Positions 42,878 through 52,740 of a DNA stretch of 64,000 bases are shown piece by piece. Numbering within the stretch: the first letter of the stretch is position 1; every line of letters starts with the position of its first letter. The notes under the pieces are model-generated. The model saw nothing but the letters and a program-made list of their open reading frames with translations, was not told the DNA's origin and did no database searches. This DNA comes from Actinosynnema sp042752395 (GTDB lineage: Bacteria; Actinomycetota; Actinomycetes; Mycobacteriales; Pseudonocardiaceae), in the NCBI RefSeq assembly GCF_042752395.1, contig NZ_JBHYXZ010000002.1, positions 70,903 to 134,902 on the forward strand. Direction: 5' to 3'. The translations under genes were made by a program, and so were the position numbers.

Positions 42878-45800
42878 ATGGTCAGTCGGCACGACGACAG
42901 AGCCAGCGTCGCTTCCGCAGGTGGATCCCGCGCTGCCGGCGGCATGCGCTTCCAGGCCGAGGTCTTCGCTTGGTGGGCGGCTCTGGCGATCTCCGGCCAG
43001 GGCCCAGCCCTCGGCCTGGATCCAGCGAACCGGGTGCAGGCCGTCGGTTGCGAGACGGGACTACCCGTCGATGACGTCGGGGTCGCGTTGCACGACGGAG
43101 GCTTCGTCCTCATCCAAGCTAAGCGTGGCATGACTCGGCTCGTCGCCACCTCCAGCGATCTCTGCAATGCGGTCGACCAGTTGATCGACGCGTTCCGCAA
43201 CGGCCTGCGCACCAGGGTCGAGCTCCGCGGAGTCGACCTGACCCGAGATCGCCTGGTGATCGCGACCGATGCCACCTCAAGTGGCGCATTCGATGCTCTT
43301 GCGACGGTTCTCAACCGTCTGCGGAGCCATCCGGACACGTTGCCACTGGAGGGCGCCGCAGGCACTGCTGAACAGGTCGCCGCCTGGACCCGTTTCCACG
43401 GCATCATCGAGCAGCGATGGACAGAGACATCGGGGACAGCTGCCACTCAGGAAGAGCTGCGGCGGTTCTACCGAGTCTTGGAGGTCCAGCGGCTTGACTT
43501 CACACCTGAGTCCGGAATACACCGCAGGCAGGCAACGAATCTGCTGGAGAGCGCCGGAGCGACAGGGGGGCCACTCGACCGCCTGATCAGCGTGGGGCTG
43601 GAACTCGCCCATGAACGATCCTGGCGCCTAACCCACCAGCTCAGAGCGGCGCTGAACATCCCCTTCGACCCGCTGGCGAATACGCCGAACCAGCCGCGAG
43701 GACACGTCGCGTTCGAGTGGTTGTGTCACCGCCTCGACGAGGCGGTAGGCAACCTAGGGCCCCGGTACAACCGCGAGTTGACCGTGGACGTGCCCGTTGG
43801 GCGGCGGATGGCCGGGTTCGCGCGCCGCGAGGACGCATTGTTGCCGCTACGCGCCCAGCTGCACCAAGCCCACACCGCGCTCGGACGGGCGGCCGCCATG
43901 GAACCCGGGCAAGGACGCCTTCACCACCTGGTGGCAGACCTGAAGGCTCTGCGTGAGCCGGTCGACGCCCCAACCGGGCCCGGTGTTCTGCCGGTCGACC
44001 TGTGGCGGGCCCGATGCTCAGCGATACTCGACTCCCTCCGACGGATCCCGGACGACCCCACCCTTCAAAGCCGGGAATCGTCCGACTTCCGCGACGCCGT
44101 CGACTCTGGTTGGGAACACCTGGAACAGGCCGCCAGGTCGTTGGATGACGCGGCCTTGAAGTCGTGGAACGAACCTGTCCTGCTCATCACGGGAGAACAC
44201 GGCCGAGGCAAGAGCCACCTCCTGGCCGACACGGCCGTCTCCGCCGTCAACAACGGCCAACCCGCCGTCCTGCTCCTGGGACAGCACTTCCTCAACACGA
44301 GTGACCCGTGGACCCAAGCGACAGCCAACCTGGGATGGCCGGGCACCAGCGACGAGTTCCTCGCCGCGATCAACGCCCTGGCCAAGGCCGCCGGCCGCCG
44401 GGCACTGCTGATAGTCGATGCCCTCAACGAAGGCGACGGCAGGAGGATCTGGCCCACACGCTTGGCAGGCTTTCTGGAGAAAGTCCGCAGGTTCGACTGG
44501 ATCGGCGTGGTCCTGAGCGTGCGGACCATCGCCCAGAACGCCTGCGTTCCCCGCAACATCCGCGAGGAAGCACTGATCGTCCCGCACCTCGGGTTCGATG
44601 GCGTGGAGTTCGACGCCGTACGGGAGTTCTTCCGCCACTACAGGCTCATCGGCCCCGCCACACCGCTGCTGCTCCAGGAGTTCCGGGAACCGCTGTTCCT
44701 GGAACTGTTCTGCCGCACGGCGCAACGTCATCCCAGCCTGCTGACCGGTGCCGCACCGGGCCTGAGCACCGTTCTCGACGAGTACCTCACCACCAGGGAC
44801 GAGGTGGTCTCCGAGCGACTGGACACCGACCCGCACGACCGTGTGGTCGTCACCGCCTGCCGTGAGCTGGCCAAGGCCATGCTCAGCCGAGGCACGCGCT
44901 GGCTGAGCAGGCAAGAGGCCAAGGACATCACCGAACGCGTGTGGCCGACGACAGGTGGCCACTCCCGCTCGCTGTTCCTGGCCCTGCTGACCGAACGCGT
45001 ACTCATCGAAAGCTTCACCGGCTCACGCCTGCAGACGCCCGACGCACAACCGGTGCAGTTCGCCTACGAGCGCCTCGCCGATCACCTGATCGCCTCCACC
45101 CTCCTCGAGTCGACACGCCGCGACAGTGGCTACGACCATGATGCCCTCACCCGGATCGTGGCGGATCTGACCGCGGGCGACACCACGCTCGACGCACTCA
45201 CCCTGCTATTGCCCGAACGCCTCGGTATCGAACTGACAGACTTCACTCACGTCCTGGCACCGGAAACGAGCAAGATGCTGCCGGACCGAGTGATCGCCTC
45301 ACTACCGCTGCGGGTACCCAACGCGATCACCGACACGGCGGCCACGCTGCTGGAGCGACGGCTACTGGGCTACGACCACCAAGCTTCCCGAGCCGCCGCG
45401 CACATCGCCGTGTCATTGGCGTGCCGGCCCGACCACCGCCTCGACCACCAGTGGTTGCACACGACACTGGCGGCGATGCCGATGTGGCGGCGGGACATGA
45501 CCTGGACCGCCGCCACCGCTGGACGACGAGCACAACCAAGCCCGTACGCAGGGCTGCTCGCATGGGTCGACGCCGAGGACGAACACATCCTGAGCGGTTT
45601 GAGCGAGGAGTCGGCAATCGCGTGCGCCGTTACTTTGATGTGGGCGTTTACCAACTCCGACCGGTTCGTACGCGACACCGCCACCCGCCGGCTGGTCAAG
45701 ATCGCCTCGGTCCATCCGACCGTACTACCCCCACTGATCCGACGTGCCGCCGGTGTGGACGACCTCTACGTCCTCGAACGGGTCTGCGCGGCCGCCTACG

Positions 45801-47644
45801 GCGTCGCCCTACGCCGCCTACCCGACACCCCTCTGCGTGAAGCCGCCACAGCGACACTCGACACGGTGTTCGGACAAGGCGATCCGCTACCGCACATCCT
45901 GATCCGTGACTATGCCCAAGGCATCGTCCGTCTCGCTCACCAACGCGGCCTCATCACCGATGCCGACTGGACCCGAGCAGCAGGTCCTTGGTCGAGCCCG
46001 TGGCCCGGCCGGAACATCCCCGATCTGGACGAGCTGGAACGCCTCTACCCCCTATTCGCCGATGACGAGCCCGCCCGGAGAGGCACGCTATGGGCTTCGA
46101 TCCACCTCAGCGCCGGCGAAGGCGGCGACTTTGGCCGCTACATCATCGGCACCAACCATCCCTACAGCTTCCCCTTCACCACCCAGCTCCGCAACGCGCC
46201 CGAACAAGGGACCGCTACAGACAAGACTGCGACACCCGGCGACACCGAACCACCAAGCGCCAGCATGCTGGACCAACTCGCCGAAGACCTACCCCAAGAC
46301 CACCCCCTCCGCAAAAGCGTCACCGACCTGCTCGCCTACGCCGAAGACCTGGCGGAGGACGAACCACATCAAGAGCGAAACCCGATCGACACCGACATGG
46401 TGTGCCGTTTCGTCATCCTTGGTGTCGCCGACCGCGGCTGGACGCCCGAACGCTTCCGTGACCTCGACGACGAACTCGACGAAGAGCAGAACGTAGGACG
46501 CGCCTCGCGCAAGCGCGAACGCATCGGCAAGAAGTACCAGTGGCAGGCATGGCACGAAGCCCTCGCCCGGCTCGCCGACACCCATCTGCCCAGCGAACAC
46601 CCGGACCGTCAACCCGTCACAGCCGCACGGATCTCCTTCACCCGCGACATCGACCCTTCCCACCTACTGGCAGGAAATCCCGCCAGCCCGGCCAACGACC
46701 AGTACATCCCGACCGACGCTTGGTGGCTGCCCCTGTCCAGGCCGGAGGCACCCGATCTGTCCACCTTCGACCTCCAGTGCACCTGGGTCGCCGACCGCAC
46801 AGCGCTGCTCGACACCAGCGCTCTCGTCATCGTCCCCGGCATCACAGCCGCAGCCTCACCCGCCGGCCGCGCCCTGCGCCTGCGCGACAACGACGAGTGG
46901 ATTCTGCTTCACGGCACCGTAGCCTGGTACTGGGACGCTTACGGACCGGCGCCGCGCCTGGACACCAAGGGCGTCTGGGCAGACCACGCAGTCGTTTATC
47001 ACACCGTCCTCATTCGCCGAACCGACGTAGCCGGTGTCCTCGCAGCGCCGCTACAGCCCTACGGCCCTCACCACTACAACCAGAGCTTTACCGACGGGCC
47101 GTTCCTCGGCGAGTTCCCCGACCAACCTCCCTTCACCGACCTGCTCGCCGACCGGGAGCACCAGCACGGGTGGACCACCGACACCAACATCGCCACACCA
47201 GTCCTACTCACCACGGACCACTACATGTGGGAAGGCAACATCTATGACTGCTCCCTCACCGACTCGGTGTCCGTGTCTCTCCCCACAGCCCACCTTCTCA
47301 GGCTCCTAACGCCGAACGCCCTCTCCCGTGACGGCGCCGTCTACGGAGCAGACAACGACGTCATCGCCTTCGCCCCCAATGTCTTCGAAGCCGGGAACTC
47401 CACCCTCCTGATCCGCGCCGACATCCTCCACACCGCACTCAACGCCGCCGACCTCGCTCTCGGCCAAGTCACCTACCAGGAACGCCGCTCAGCAATAGCT
47501 TTAAATCATGACCTCTGGCCCGGCAGACTCGACCGCACCAGTCTTCACGTTCACCAGCCCGTCTCTGACGGATGGACCATTGCCGGCACTGTCCACCACC
47601 GTCATCAATACCCTCCACGTCCATCGCGTGCGGCATCGAAATAG
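42878..47644 (+). CDS. Giant Avs-like STAND NTPase with N-terminal PD-(D/E)xK-like nuclease (protein B)
   Basis: The product has 1588 residues. Residues 20-150 look like a Cap4-type nuclease: GMRFQAEVFAWWAAL, D65-D66 in LPVDDVGVAL, then Q80 and K82 in FVLIQAKRG. GPRYNRELTVDVPV (294-307) and Walker A GEHGRGKSHLLAD (from 439), Walker B RALLIVDALNEGDGRRIW (508-525) and VLSVRT follow the Avs/STAND pattern. PVQFAYERLADHLIASTLLE resembles the NTPase arm. The C-terminal 800 residues are a helical repeat region ending in a beta-rich part. Co-oriented with protein A, probably one transcript. Confidence 0.78.
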   Translation: MVSRHDDRASVASAGGSRAAGGMRFQAEVFAWWAALAISGQGPALGLDPANRVQAVGCETGLPVDDVGVALHDGGFVLIQAKRGMTRLVATSSDLCNAVDQLIDAFRNGLRTRVELRGVDLTRDRLVIATDATSSGAFDALATVLNRLRSHPDTLPLEGAAGTAEQVAAWTRFHGIIEQRWTETSGTAATQEELRRFYRVLEVQRLDFTPESGIHRRQATNLLESAGATGGPLDRLISVGLELAHERSWRLTHQLRAALNIPFDPLANTPNQPRGHVAFEWLCHRLDEAVGNLGPRYNRELTVDVPVGRRMAGFARREDALLPLRAQLHQAHTALGRAAAMEPGQGRLHHLVADLKALREPVDAPTGPGVLPVDLWRARCSAILDSLRRIPDDPTLQSRESSDFRDAVDSGWEHLEQAARSLDDAALKSWNEPVLLITGEHGRGKSHLLADTAVSAVNNGQPAVLLLGQHFLNTSDPWTQATANLGWPGTSDEFLAAINALAKAAGRRALLIVDALNEGDGRRIWPTRLAGFLEKVRRFDWIGVVLSVRTIAQNACVPRNIREEALIVPHLGFDGVEFDAVREFFRHYRLIGPATPLLLQEFREPLFLELFCRTAQRHPSLLTGAAPGLSTVLDEYLTTRDEVVSERLDTDPHDRVVVTACRELAKAMLSRGTRWLSRQEAKDITERVWPTTGGHSRSLFLALLTERVLIESFTGSRLQTPDAQPVQFAYERLADHLIASTLLESTRRDSGYDHDALTRIVADLTAGDTTLDALTLLLPERLGIELTDFTHVLAPETSKMLPDRVIASLPLRVPNAITDTAATLLERRLLGYDHQASRAAAHIAVSLACRPDHRLDHQWLHTTLAAMPMWRRDMTWTAATAGRRAQPSPYAGLLAWVDAEDEHILSGLSEESAIACAVTLMWAFTNSDRFVRDTATRRLVKIASVHPTVLPPLIRRAAGVDDLYVLERVCAAAYGVALRRLPDTPLREAATATLDTVFGQGDPLPHILIRDYAQGIVRLAHQRGLITDADWTRAAGPWSSPWPGRNIPDLDELERLYPLFADDEPARRGTLWASIHLSAGEGGDFGRYIIGTNHPYSFPFTTQLRNAPEQGTATDKTATPGDTEPPSASMLDQLAEDLPQDHPLRKSVTDLLAYAEDLAEDEPHQERNPIDTDMVCRFVILGVADRGWTPERFRDLDDELDEEQNVGRASRKRERIGKKYQWQAWHEALARLADTHLPSEHPDRQPVTAARISFTRDIDPSHLLAGNPASPANDQYIPTDAWWLPLSRPEAPDLSTFDLQCTWVADRTALLDTSALVIVPGITAAASPAGRALRLRDNDEWILLHGTVAWYWDAYGPAPRLDTKGVWADHAVVYHTVLIRRTDVAGVLAAPLQPYGPHHYNQSFTDGPFLGEFPDQPPFTDLLADREHQHGWTTDTNIATPVLLTTDHYMWEGNIYDCSLTDSVSVSLPTAHLLRLLTPNALSRDGAVYGADNDVIAFAPNVFEAGNSTLLIRADILHTALNAADLALGQVTYQERRSAIALNHDLWPGRLDRTSLHVHQPVSDGWTIAGTVHHRHQYPPRPSRAASK

Positions 47645-47759
47645 CGGCGCGAGCCCGTTTGGCAATGCGCAAAGGGGAACATTCCCCGCGTGTTGAGCAT
47701 ATTGACGTGTGGGCTGTGGCCCACCTGGACAGTGGGCGGAAGTTGTTGCTATGCTTGAC

Positions 47760-49580
47760 TTATGCGGCACCGTGGCGGTGTCCGGGATGGGCTGAAGCCC
47801 ACATTTGGGGGTTCAACAAGCCCTCTCGGACACGCGCACTATTCACACGGCCCACGGGTTTGATGGTTACATCAGCCTCGTGGGCCGTGTGCGTGTAACG
47901 AACGTGCAGGTCAACCGTCCTGTAGAGGCTCGCCACGCTCTCTACGTCAGCATCGGCCAGGGCCGCTCCGACGTTACCCAGCGAGTCGATCATCGCGTGC
48001 ACCTCGGCGGCGCTCAGGGCGTCCGGTGCCGGTGTCTCCTCCAGTTCCGCCCGCGCGGCAGCTCGAACTGCCTGCGCCTCGTTCATCGGCTCGACCAGTG
48101 CCAGCGGGTCAATTCCGGCTTTGATCGCCTCTTGGAACCGGCTCAACTGCTCCTCCGCTTTGGCGAGCCGCGCTTTGGCCGCTTCCCTGCCGTTCGCTGC
48201 GCCGTTCGATCCCTGCGACTCGACCAGGGCGGCGACGGTGCGGTCCCGGTTCTCCGGCGCGAACAATCGCCCGAGCCACCCGTTCACCGCTTCCTGCAAG
48301 ACGTCTTCGCGGAGGTAGACCGTAGGCGGATGTGTGGCCAGCGCAGGTGATCCGGGCGCGAGCGTCCGAGCCGGACACCGGTAGTACACGCCGCGAGCCC
48401 GTGGACTGGCCTCCATCTTCCGACCACACGCCGTGCACCGGACGATGCCCCGGAACAGGTACGGCCGTTTCGTGGGCCGCTCGGCGCGCTCGGTCTTGCG
48501 AGCCGTCTTCAGGCCACCGGCGGACTTCGACTTGCGCAGCAGGTGTGCCTGCGTGAAGTCCTCGACGCTCACGATCGCCGGGTGCGCAGGCTTGCGGGAC
48601 CGCACGATCCGATCGGCGCTCGCCCGGCGGAAGCGGATCACGTAGCCGGCCGCCACGTCGTCAGGGTCGAGCAGCGTCTCCTGTCGCGCCCACCGCCCGA
48701 AGAACGCAAACCCGGTGTACCTCGGGTTGTCCAGAATCGCCCGTACCGTGCTGCCCTGCCAGCCGTCCGCCAACCGGTGCCGGTTCTGGTCGGGCCGCCG
48801 AGCCGATGGGCACGGAATCCGATCCCGGTTGAGGCCCGTTGCGATCGCCCGGTCGCCTCGACCGCTCAGGTACTCGGCGAAGATTCGCCGCACCACCTCG
48901 GCGGACGGCTCGTCAATGGCCAGCACCCGCAACCGGTAACCCTCGCTCGCCTTCCGCGGATTCGGGTGCGGACCACCGTCCACCACGACGTAGCCGTACG
49001 GCGCGCGCCCGCCCTGGTGCCGTCCCTCATTGACCACCTGCGCATCCATAGCCGCGCGGACACGAGCCTGCACGTGCTGCCGCTCGGACTCGCTCATACC
49101 GCCGAGCACGCTCATCAACATCTTGTGCGAGGGGTTCCGAGCGTCGAACTTCCCGCCCAGCTCTGGCACCCACAGGTCAACGCCGTACGCGGCGAACTTC
49201 GGTGCGACCAGCGAGAACTGATTGCCGAACCAACACCGCGTGCCCTCACCGACCACCACGGCGTTCCACCCACGGTTCGGGTTCTTGAGCGCCGCCAGCA
49301 GTCGAGCCGCCTCCTCTCGTCGCTCCCACGGCACGGACCTCGACTGCCCCACGTCGAAGAACTCCTCAGCGACGACACCACCGAGCGGTTCCACGAACTT
49401 CCGCGCGTTGCTGAACTGCCACCCGCGCGACGTCTCCGGATCTTGGTTGTCCTCGGTCGAGCACCGCCCGTAGACCGCTACCGGCCCGATACCGTCCTCG
49501 ATCGCTTCGACCACCTCGACGCCCAGCAGCTCGTCCAGCGTCGCCCACGGGTCTCGGCTGATTTCAACAGTCACCGTCAC
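47760..49580 (-). CDS. int: Large serine integrase of the integrative element
   Basis: The 606-residue product is an intact large serine recombinase: Y37-G-R39-C-S41 (catalytic Ser41 and Arg39 present), LGGMSESERQHVQARVRAAM, recombinase domain (GRAPYGYVVVDGGPHP; ILDNPRYTGFAFFG), zinc ribbon CTACGRKM then YYRCPA, and a C-terminal coiled coil. It integrates and, with a directionality factor, excises the 47.7-55.1 kb element. The GTG start at 49580 overlaps the small gene at 49564-49716, so it is in the same minus-strand operon as tra. Confidence 0.92.
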   Translation of the reverse strand: MTVTVEISRDPWATLDELLGVEVVEAIEDGIGPVAVYGRCSTEDNQDPETSRGWQFSNARKFVEPLGGVVAEEFFDVGQSRSVPWERREEAARLLAALKNPNRGWNAVVVGEGTRCWFGNQFSLVAPKFAAYGVDLWVPELGGKFDARNPSHKMLMSVLGGMSESERQHVQARVRAAMDAQVVNEGRHQGGRAPYGYVVVDGGPHPNPRKASEGYRLRVLAIDEPSAEVVRRIFAEYLSGRGDRAIATGLNRDRIPCPSARRPDQNRHRLADGWQGSTVRAILDNPRYTGFAFFGRWARQETLLDPDDVAAGYVIRFRRASADRIVRSRKPAHPAIVSVEDFTQAHLLRKSKSAGGLKTARKTERAERPTKRPYLFRGIVRCTACGRKMEASPRARGVYYRCPARTLAPGSPALATHPPTVYLREDVLQEAVNGWLGRLFAPENRDRTVAALVESQGSNGAANGREAAKARLAKAEEQLSRFQEAIKAGIDPLALVEPMNEAQAVRAAARAELEETPAPDALSAAEVHAMIDSLGNVGAALADADVESVASLYRTVDLHVRYTHTAHEADVTIKPVGRVNSARVREGLLNPQMWASAHPGHRHGAA

Positions 49581-49716
49581 CCCCTCCCGGAGGTCCGTCC
49601 AAGACCTCCACCTCGGTCAGTTCGACCAGTATGGCAAGCAATATGCGGCTGGTAGCAGGCGTCAGCACAGGAAGTTCATCCGGCAGGCGCACGGTGACAC
49701 GGCCGTCATCGGTCAT
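49564..49716 (-). CDS. Small 50-residue element protein
   Basis: ATG 49716 overlaps the tra stop (ATGA) and encodes TDDGRVTVRLPDELPVLTPA then TSRILLAILVELTEVEVLDG and a Gly-rich end. Its last 17 bp overlap the integrase start. The overlaps on both sides and the protein-like composition support a real gene; proteins of this kind are seen between tra and int in actinomycete elements, function unknown. Confidence 0.7.
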   Translation of the reverse strand: MTDDGRVTVRLPDELPVLTPATSRILLAILVELTEVEVLDGPPGGGDGDC

Positions 49717-51803
49717 GCCTGATCACCGCCCTGCGAGCCGATTTCATCAGCCGCCACCCGCTCGACAGCCGCCCGGATGTCCGCCGTCAGGTAGCCACGA
49801 ACACGCCGTGAGGTCTCCCCGTCCGGCACGTACTGCCGCAGCGGCTTGCACCCCAGCTCGCTCATCTCGCGAGCGAACGTGACCGGCTCGACCTCCAGCT
49901 CCTCGACCAACTCCGACGTGGGCACGAACTCCCGCTCGTCCAGCTCCTCACCGAGGTAGTCCACGACCGACGCCAACGGTTCCGGCAGGTCCACCACCCA
50001 CCCGTCAGCCGTCCCGCTCCCCAGTGCCTTGACGACCGACGACGAGTCGATCGGACGTGGCGCATCGTCACCCACGGCATGACCAGCGAGCGTGCCCGCG
50101 GCCTCCCGAAGCGCACAGCCACGCGCACAGATCACCCGCCACTCGGCGTTGGGCATGTAGTAGGTCCGCACGGTCATGGCGATCATGTCCGCGCCAGCGT
50201 CCGTCTCACCGTCCGGCCGCAGGATGCCGACGCCCTTGTGAGTCGGCAGCAGGGTCGAAGCGTCGTATCCACGGGTGTTCATTTGCTCGCCGAGCACGAT
50301 GTTCGAGTCCCGCCAGTCCATCACCCGCAACGCGAACCGCGAGCCGAGCACCGCCCGCAACCGCGTCGGGATCGTGTTCGAGTCCGGCCGCTGAGTCGCC
50401 AGGATGACCACCACACCAGCCGCCGGCCCCTTCCGCACGAGGTAGGTCAACAGGTCGGCGATGTACGCGCCGAGCGTGGTCTTCTTGCCGCCAACCTGCT
50501 CCCGCGCCGCGTTCTCCAGGAACACCTGAACCTCATCGATCACCACTCCAGTGATCGGCATCCCGAGGTCCACGTCCCGCGAGATGGCCGGCGTGATCTT
50601 CGACTCTGGACAGATCTCATCGTCCAAAGTGGCCATCCGGGCATATCGAGCTTGCACCTCTGCCACCAACTCCACCAGGTGATCCCGCACGGTGTACGCG
50701 TGCTCAAGCTCATCACCGCACACGTACCTGTAAGCGATCTGCTCGGCAGCCTCCCAATCCTTGCCGCCCTTCCCATCGAACACGTACAGCCGCGCGTATC
50801 GGTCCAGCACAAGCCCAGCAGCCGCCAACCGAGTAGCGAACGTCTTGCCCTGTCTGGGAATCGCACCGACAAGCAACGACGTCCACACCAACGGAAGATC
50901 AATCCGCCGGTTCCGCGCATCCCGCCCGAACGGCACCGGCCGCCACGCGTCCCACCGCTCCATATCCAGCAGCGGCGTCCGCAACGGCGGACCGGCGTAA
51001 GGGTCCTCATCGGCTACCCACAGAGCCACCCGCCCCGCGTGCCCACCGCGGCCACGGACCCGCTCCACGATGAGCTGTACCTCGTCCACCGCCAGCGCCG
51101 ACGCGAGCGCGTCCCGGTGCTTGATGACGTCGGCAGCCTTCCGCGTGGCCGGAAGATCGACCGTGACCGCCCAGCCTCGCCCTACTCGTACCGCGCGCTC
51201 GACCAACCGCAAGGTCTCGTCCTTGCCGATCAGCTTCGCGTCCCGGAACGCGTCGACCAGGAGTTGCGAGTCCATCGTCCAAGCCAGCGTCCGCGGCCCG
51301 CCCAACACCGCCTTGCGCCCCGGCGATCCGTCCTTCCGCCGACCCACGATCGCCAGCACCACCGACGCCAACCCAGCCGCGCTCCACAAGGCAACCGAGC
51401 CGTAAAGCACGTACAGCACGAGCAGCACCCCGGACACCGCTCCGACCACGGCACCGGTCACCCTCCACCGGAACAGCGTCAAGGCGCGAATCTCCACGAA
51501 CTTGTCCGCCAACTTCTCGGACTGCTCCGCAGCCTCCCGGTAGTCCCGCACCCGAACCCAGCGCCGCCACGCCCGAGCTGCCACCAGTGCTCCCCTGCCA
51601 ATTCCGCCGACGAACCGGCCAGGGAGACGCACAAGCCAAGTGGTGATTTTTTTCGACCAACACTGAAGCAATCGTGATGACTTTACTTGCGACGTTTCGC
51701 CGGCCCGACGCCAGCCGCTCCCGAACCGCCGAACCAACGTCTTCGGTTCACCGACCAACTCGCCATCGAGCACCGGCTCAGCGGGCACCAGGTCGCCGTT
51801 CAT
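49713..51803 (-). CDS. FtsK/SpoIIIE-type TraB-like DNA translocase
   Basis: The 696-residue product has one or two membrane segments near 115-155 and an FtsK-type motor: Walker A GAIPRQGKT (313-321), YVFDGKGGKDW, Walker B VVIDEVQVFL (420-429) and VVILATQRPDSNTIPTRLRA. A C-terminal winged-helix-like part (after 620) may recognise DNA. In pSAM2-type elements one such hexameric pump moves double-stranded DNA between mycelia. ATG 51803 overlaps the preceding gene by 4 bp. Confidence 0.9.
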   Translation of the reverse strand: MNGDLVPAEPVLDGELVGEPKTLVRRFGSGWRRAGETSQVKSSRLLQCWSKKITTWLVRLPGRFVGGIGRGALVAARAWRRWVRVRDYREAAEQSEKLADKFVEIRALTLFRWRVTGAVVGAVSGVLLVLYVLYGSVALWSAAGLASVVLAIVGRRKDGSPGRKAVLGGPRTLAWTMDSQLLVDAFRDAKLIGKDETLRLVERAVRVGRGWAVTVDLPATRKAADVIKHRDALASALAVDEVQLIVERVRGRGGHAGRVALWVADEDPYAGPPLRTPLLDMERWDAWRPVPFGRDARNRRIDLPLVWTSLLVGAIPRQGKTFATRLAAAGLVLDRYARLYVFDGKGGKDWEAAEQIAYRYVCGDELEHAYTVRDHLVELVAEVQARYARMATLDDEICPESKITPAISRDVDLGMPITGVVIDEVQVFLENAAREQVGGKKTTLGAYIADLLTYLVRKGPAAGVVVILATQRPDSNTIPTRLRAVLGSRFALRVMDWRDSNIVLGEQMNTRGYDASTLLPTHKGVGILRPDGETDAGADMIAMTVRTYYMPNAEWRVICARGCALREAAGTLAGHAVGDDAPRPIDSSSVVKALGSGTADGWVVDLPEPLASVVDYLGEELDEREFVPTSELVEELEVEPVTFAREMSELGCKPLRQYVPDGETSRRVRGYLTADIRAAVERVAADEIGSQGGDQA

Positions 51804-52411
51804 GAACGACCCCCATCCTCCGTGAGCGCCGCCGCAAGCCGTGACGACAGGCCACGCGAGCAGCCGGTGACCTCCCGGACCCACGCCGGCGTCACCTTCA
51901 CGTCCGGCGTCCGCGCCGCCCGAGCCAACGCGAGATAGTCCGCGAACGACGTCCGCGGAGCCGTGGGCACCGGTGCCTGCGGAGCGCTCGGCGCGGCGTT
52001 CACGGCCACGCCGAGCTTGTCCCGCAACTCCGTGACGGCCTCCGCCGCCACGAACACCACCAACGGCGGCACCGAGTGCAGCACCACGAGCGCCGCCGAA
52101 CCGGCCACGAACGCACTCCAGGTGTTCATGACGTACGTGGCCGCGAGCGTGAACCACTTCGCCGCTCGCACCCATCCACCCATCCGGACGCCATACCGAG
52201 CGGTGACCTGCTCGGCCCGAAGGATCGCCAAGAGCACCAGCGACACCATCGGGTCGAGCAGCCACGCCGCACACCAGGCAAGCGACCACACCGGCGCACC
52301 AGCCGCCGCGAACTGCTGAACGTTCGTCATCGTGAACGCCAACCCGAGCAAGATCCCCGTCCAGCACAACCGGTCGACCTGCCGAGCCACCCGCTCGACC
52401 GACTCACTCAT
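51800..52411 (-). CDS. DUF2637-family membrane protein
   Basis: The 203-residue product has four hydrophobic helices (GILLGLAFTMTNVQQFAAAG to VVLHSVPPLVVFVAAEAVTE) and a soluble C-terminal region with an HTH-like end (TPAWVREVTGCSRGLSSRLA). DUF2637 proteins are common neighbours of TraB in actinomycete integrative elements and may help spread. 4-bp overlaps link it to both neighbours. Confidence 0.82.
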   Translation of the reverse strand: MSESVERVARQVDRLCWTGILLGLAFTMTNVQQFAAAGAPVWSLAWCAAWLLDPMVSLVLLAILRAEQVTARYGVRMGGWVRAAKWFTLAATYVMNTWSAFVAGSAALVVLHSVPPLVVFVAAEAVTELRDKLGVAVNAAPSAPQAPVPTAPRTSFADYLALARAARTPDVKVTPAWVREVTGCSRGLSSRLAAALTEDGGRS

Positions 52412-52740
52412 CGCCGCTCACCCCGACGCCGAGACGGCTCGTACGTCGTCACGGTCAGCGCCCGAGTCAACGTGTAGGAGGCGAACAGCGCCGGCACGAC
52501 GAGCACCACCAGGAGCAACCACCCGTCACCGCGATGGGTGATCACCACCCACTGCACGAGCACGATCAACACCGCGTTCAGGGCCACCCGACCGGCGAGC
52601 GACACCAGCCGTGCACTCGTCCGTGCCGCATTCGCGGCGGCCTTCGCTCGCCGAGCACCAGCCCGCCAGACGAGCAGCAACACCAGTACCACGCCGACAC
52701 CCGCGAGCACCTGAGTAGGAGTGAGACTGAGAGCGTTCAT
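52408..52740 (-). CDS. Small Spd-like membrane protein
   Basis: The 110-residue product has an N-terminal helix (VLAGVGVVLVLLLVWRAG), an Ala/Arg-rich linker and a C-terminal helix pair (VLIVLVQWVVITH; LLLVVLVVPALFASYTL). Its start overlaps the WhiB-like gene end by 4 bp. It is likely a spread (Spd) protein, by position only. Confidence 0.7.
   Translation of the reverse strand: MNALSLTPTQVLAGVGVVLVLLLVWRAGARRAKAAANAARTSARLVSLAGRVALNAVLIVLVQWVVITHRGDGWLLLVVLVVPALFASYTLTRALTVTTYEPSRRRGERR

Noticed and set aside
47707..47722. GTGGGC/GCCCAC repeat as integrase terminator
   Set aside because: Stem of only 6 bp and short of supporting context; not strong enough to call.
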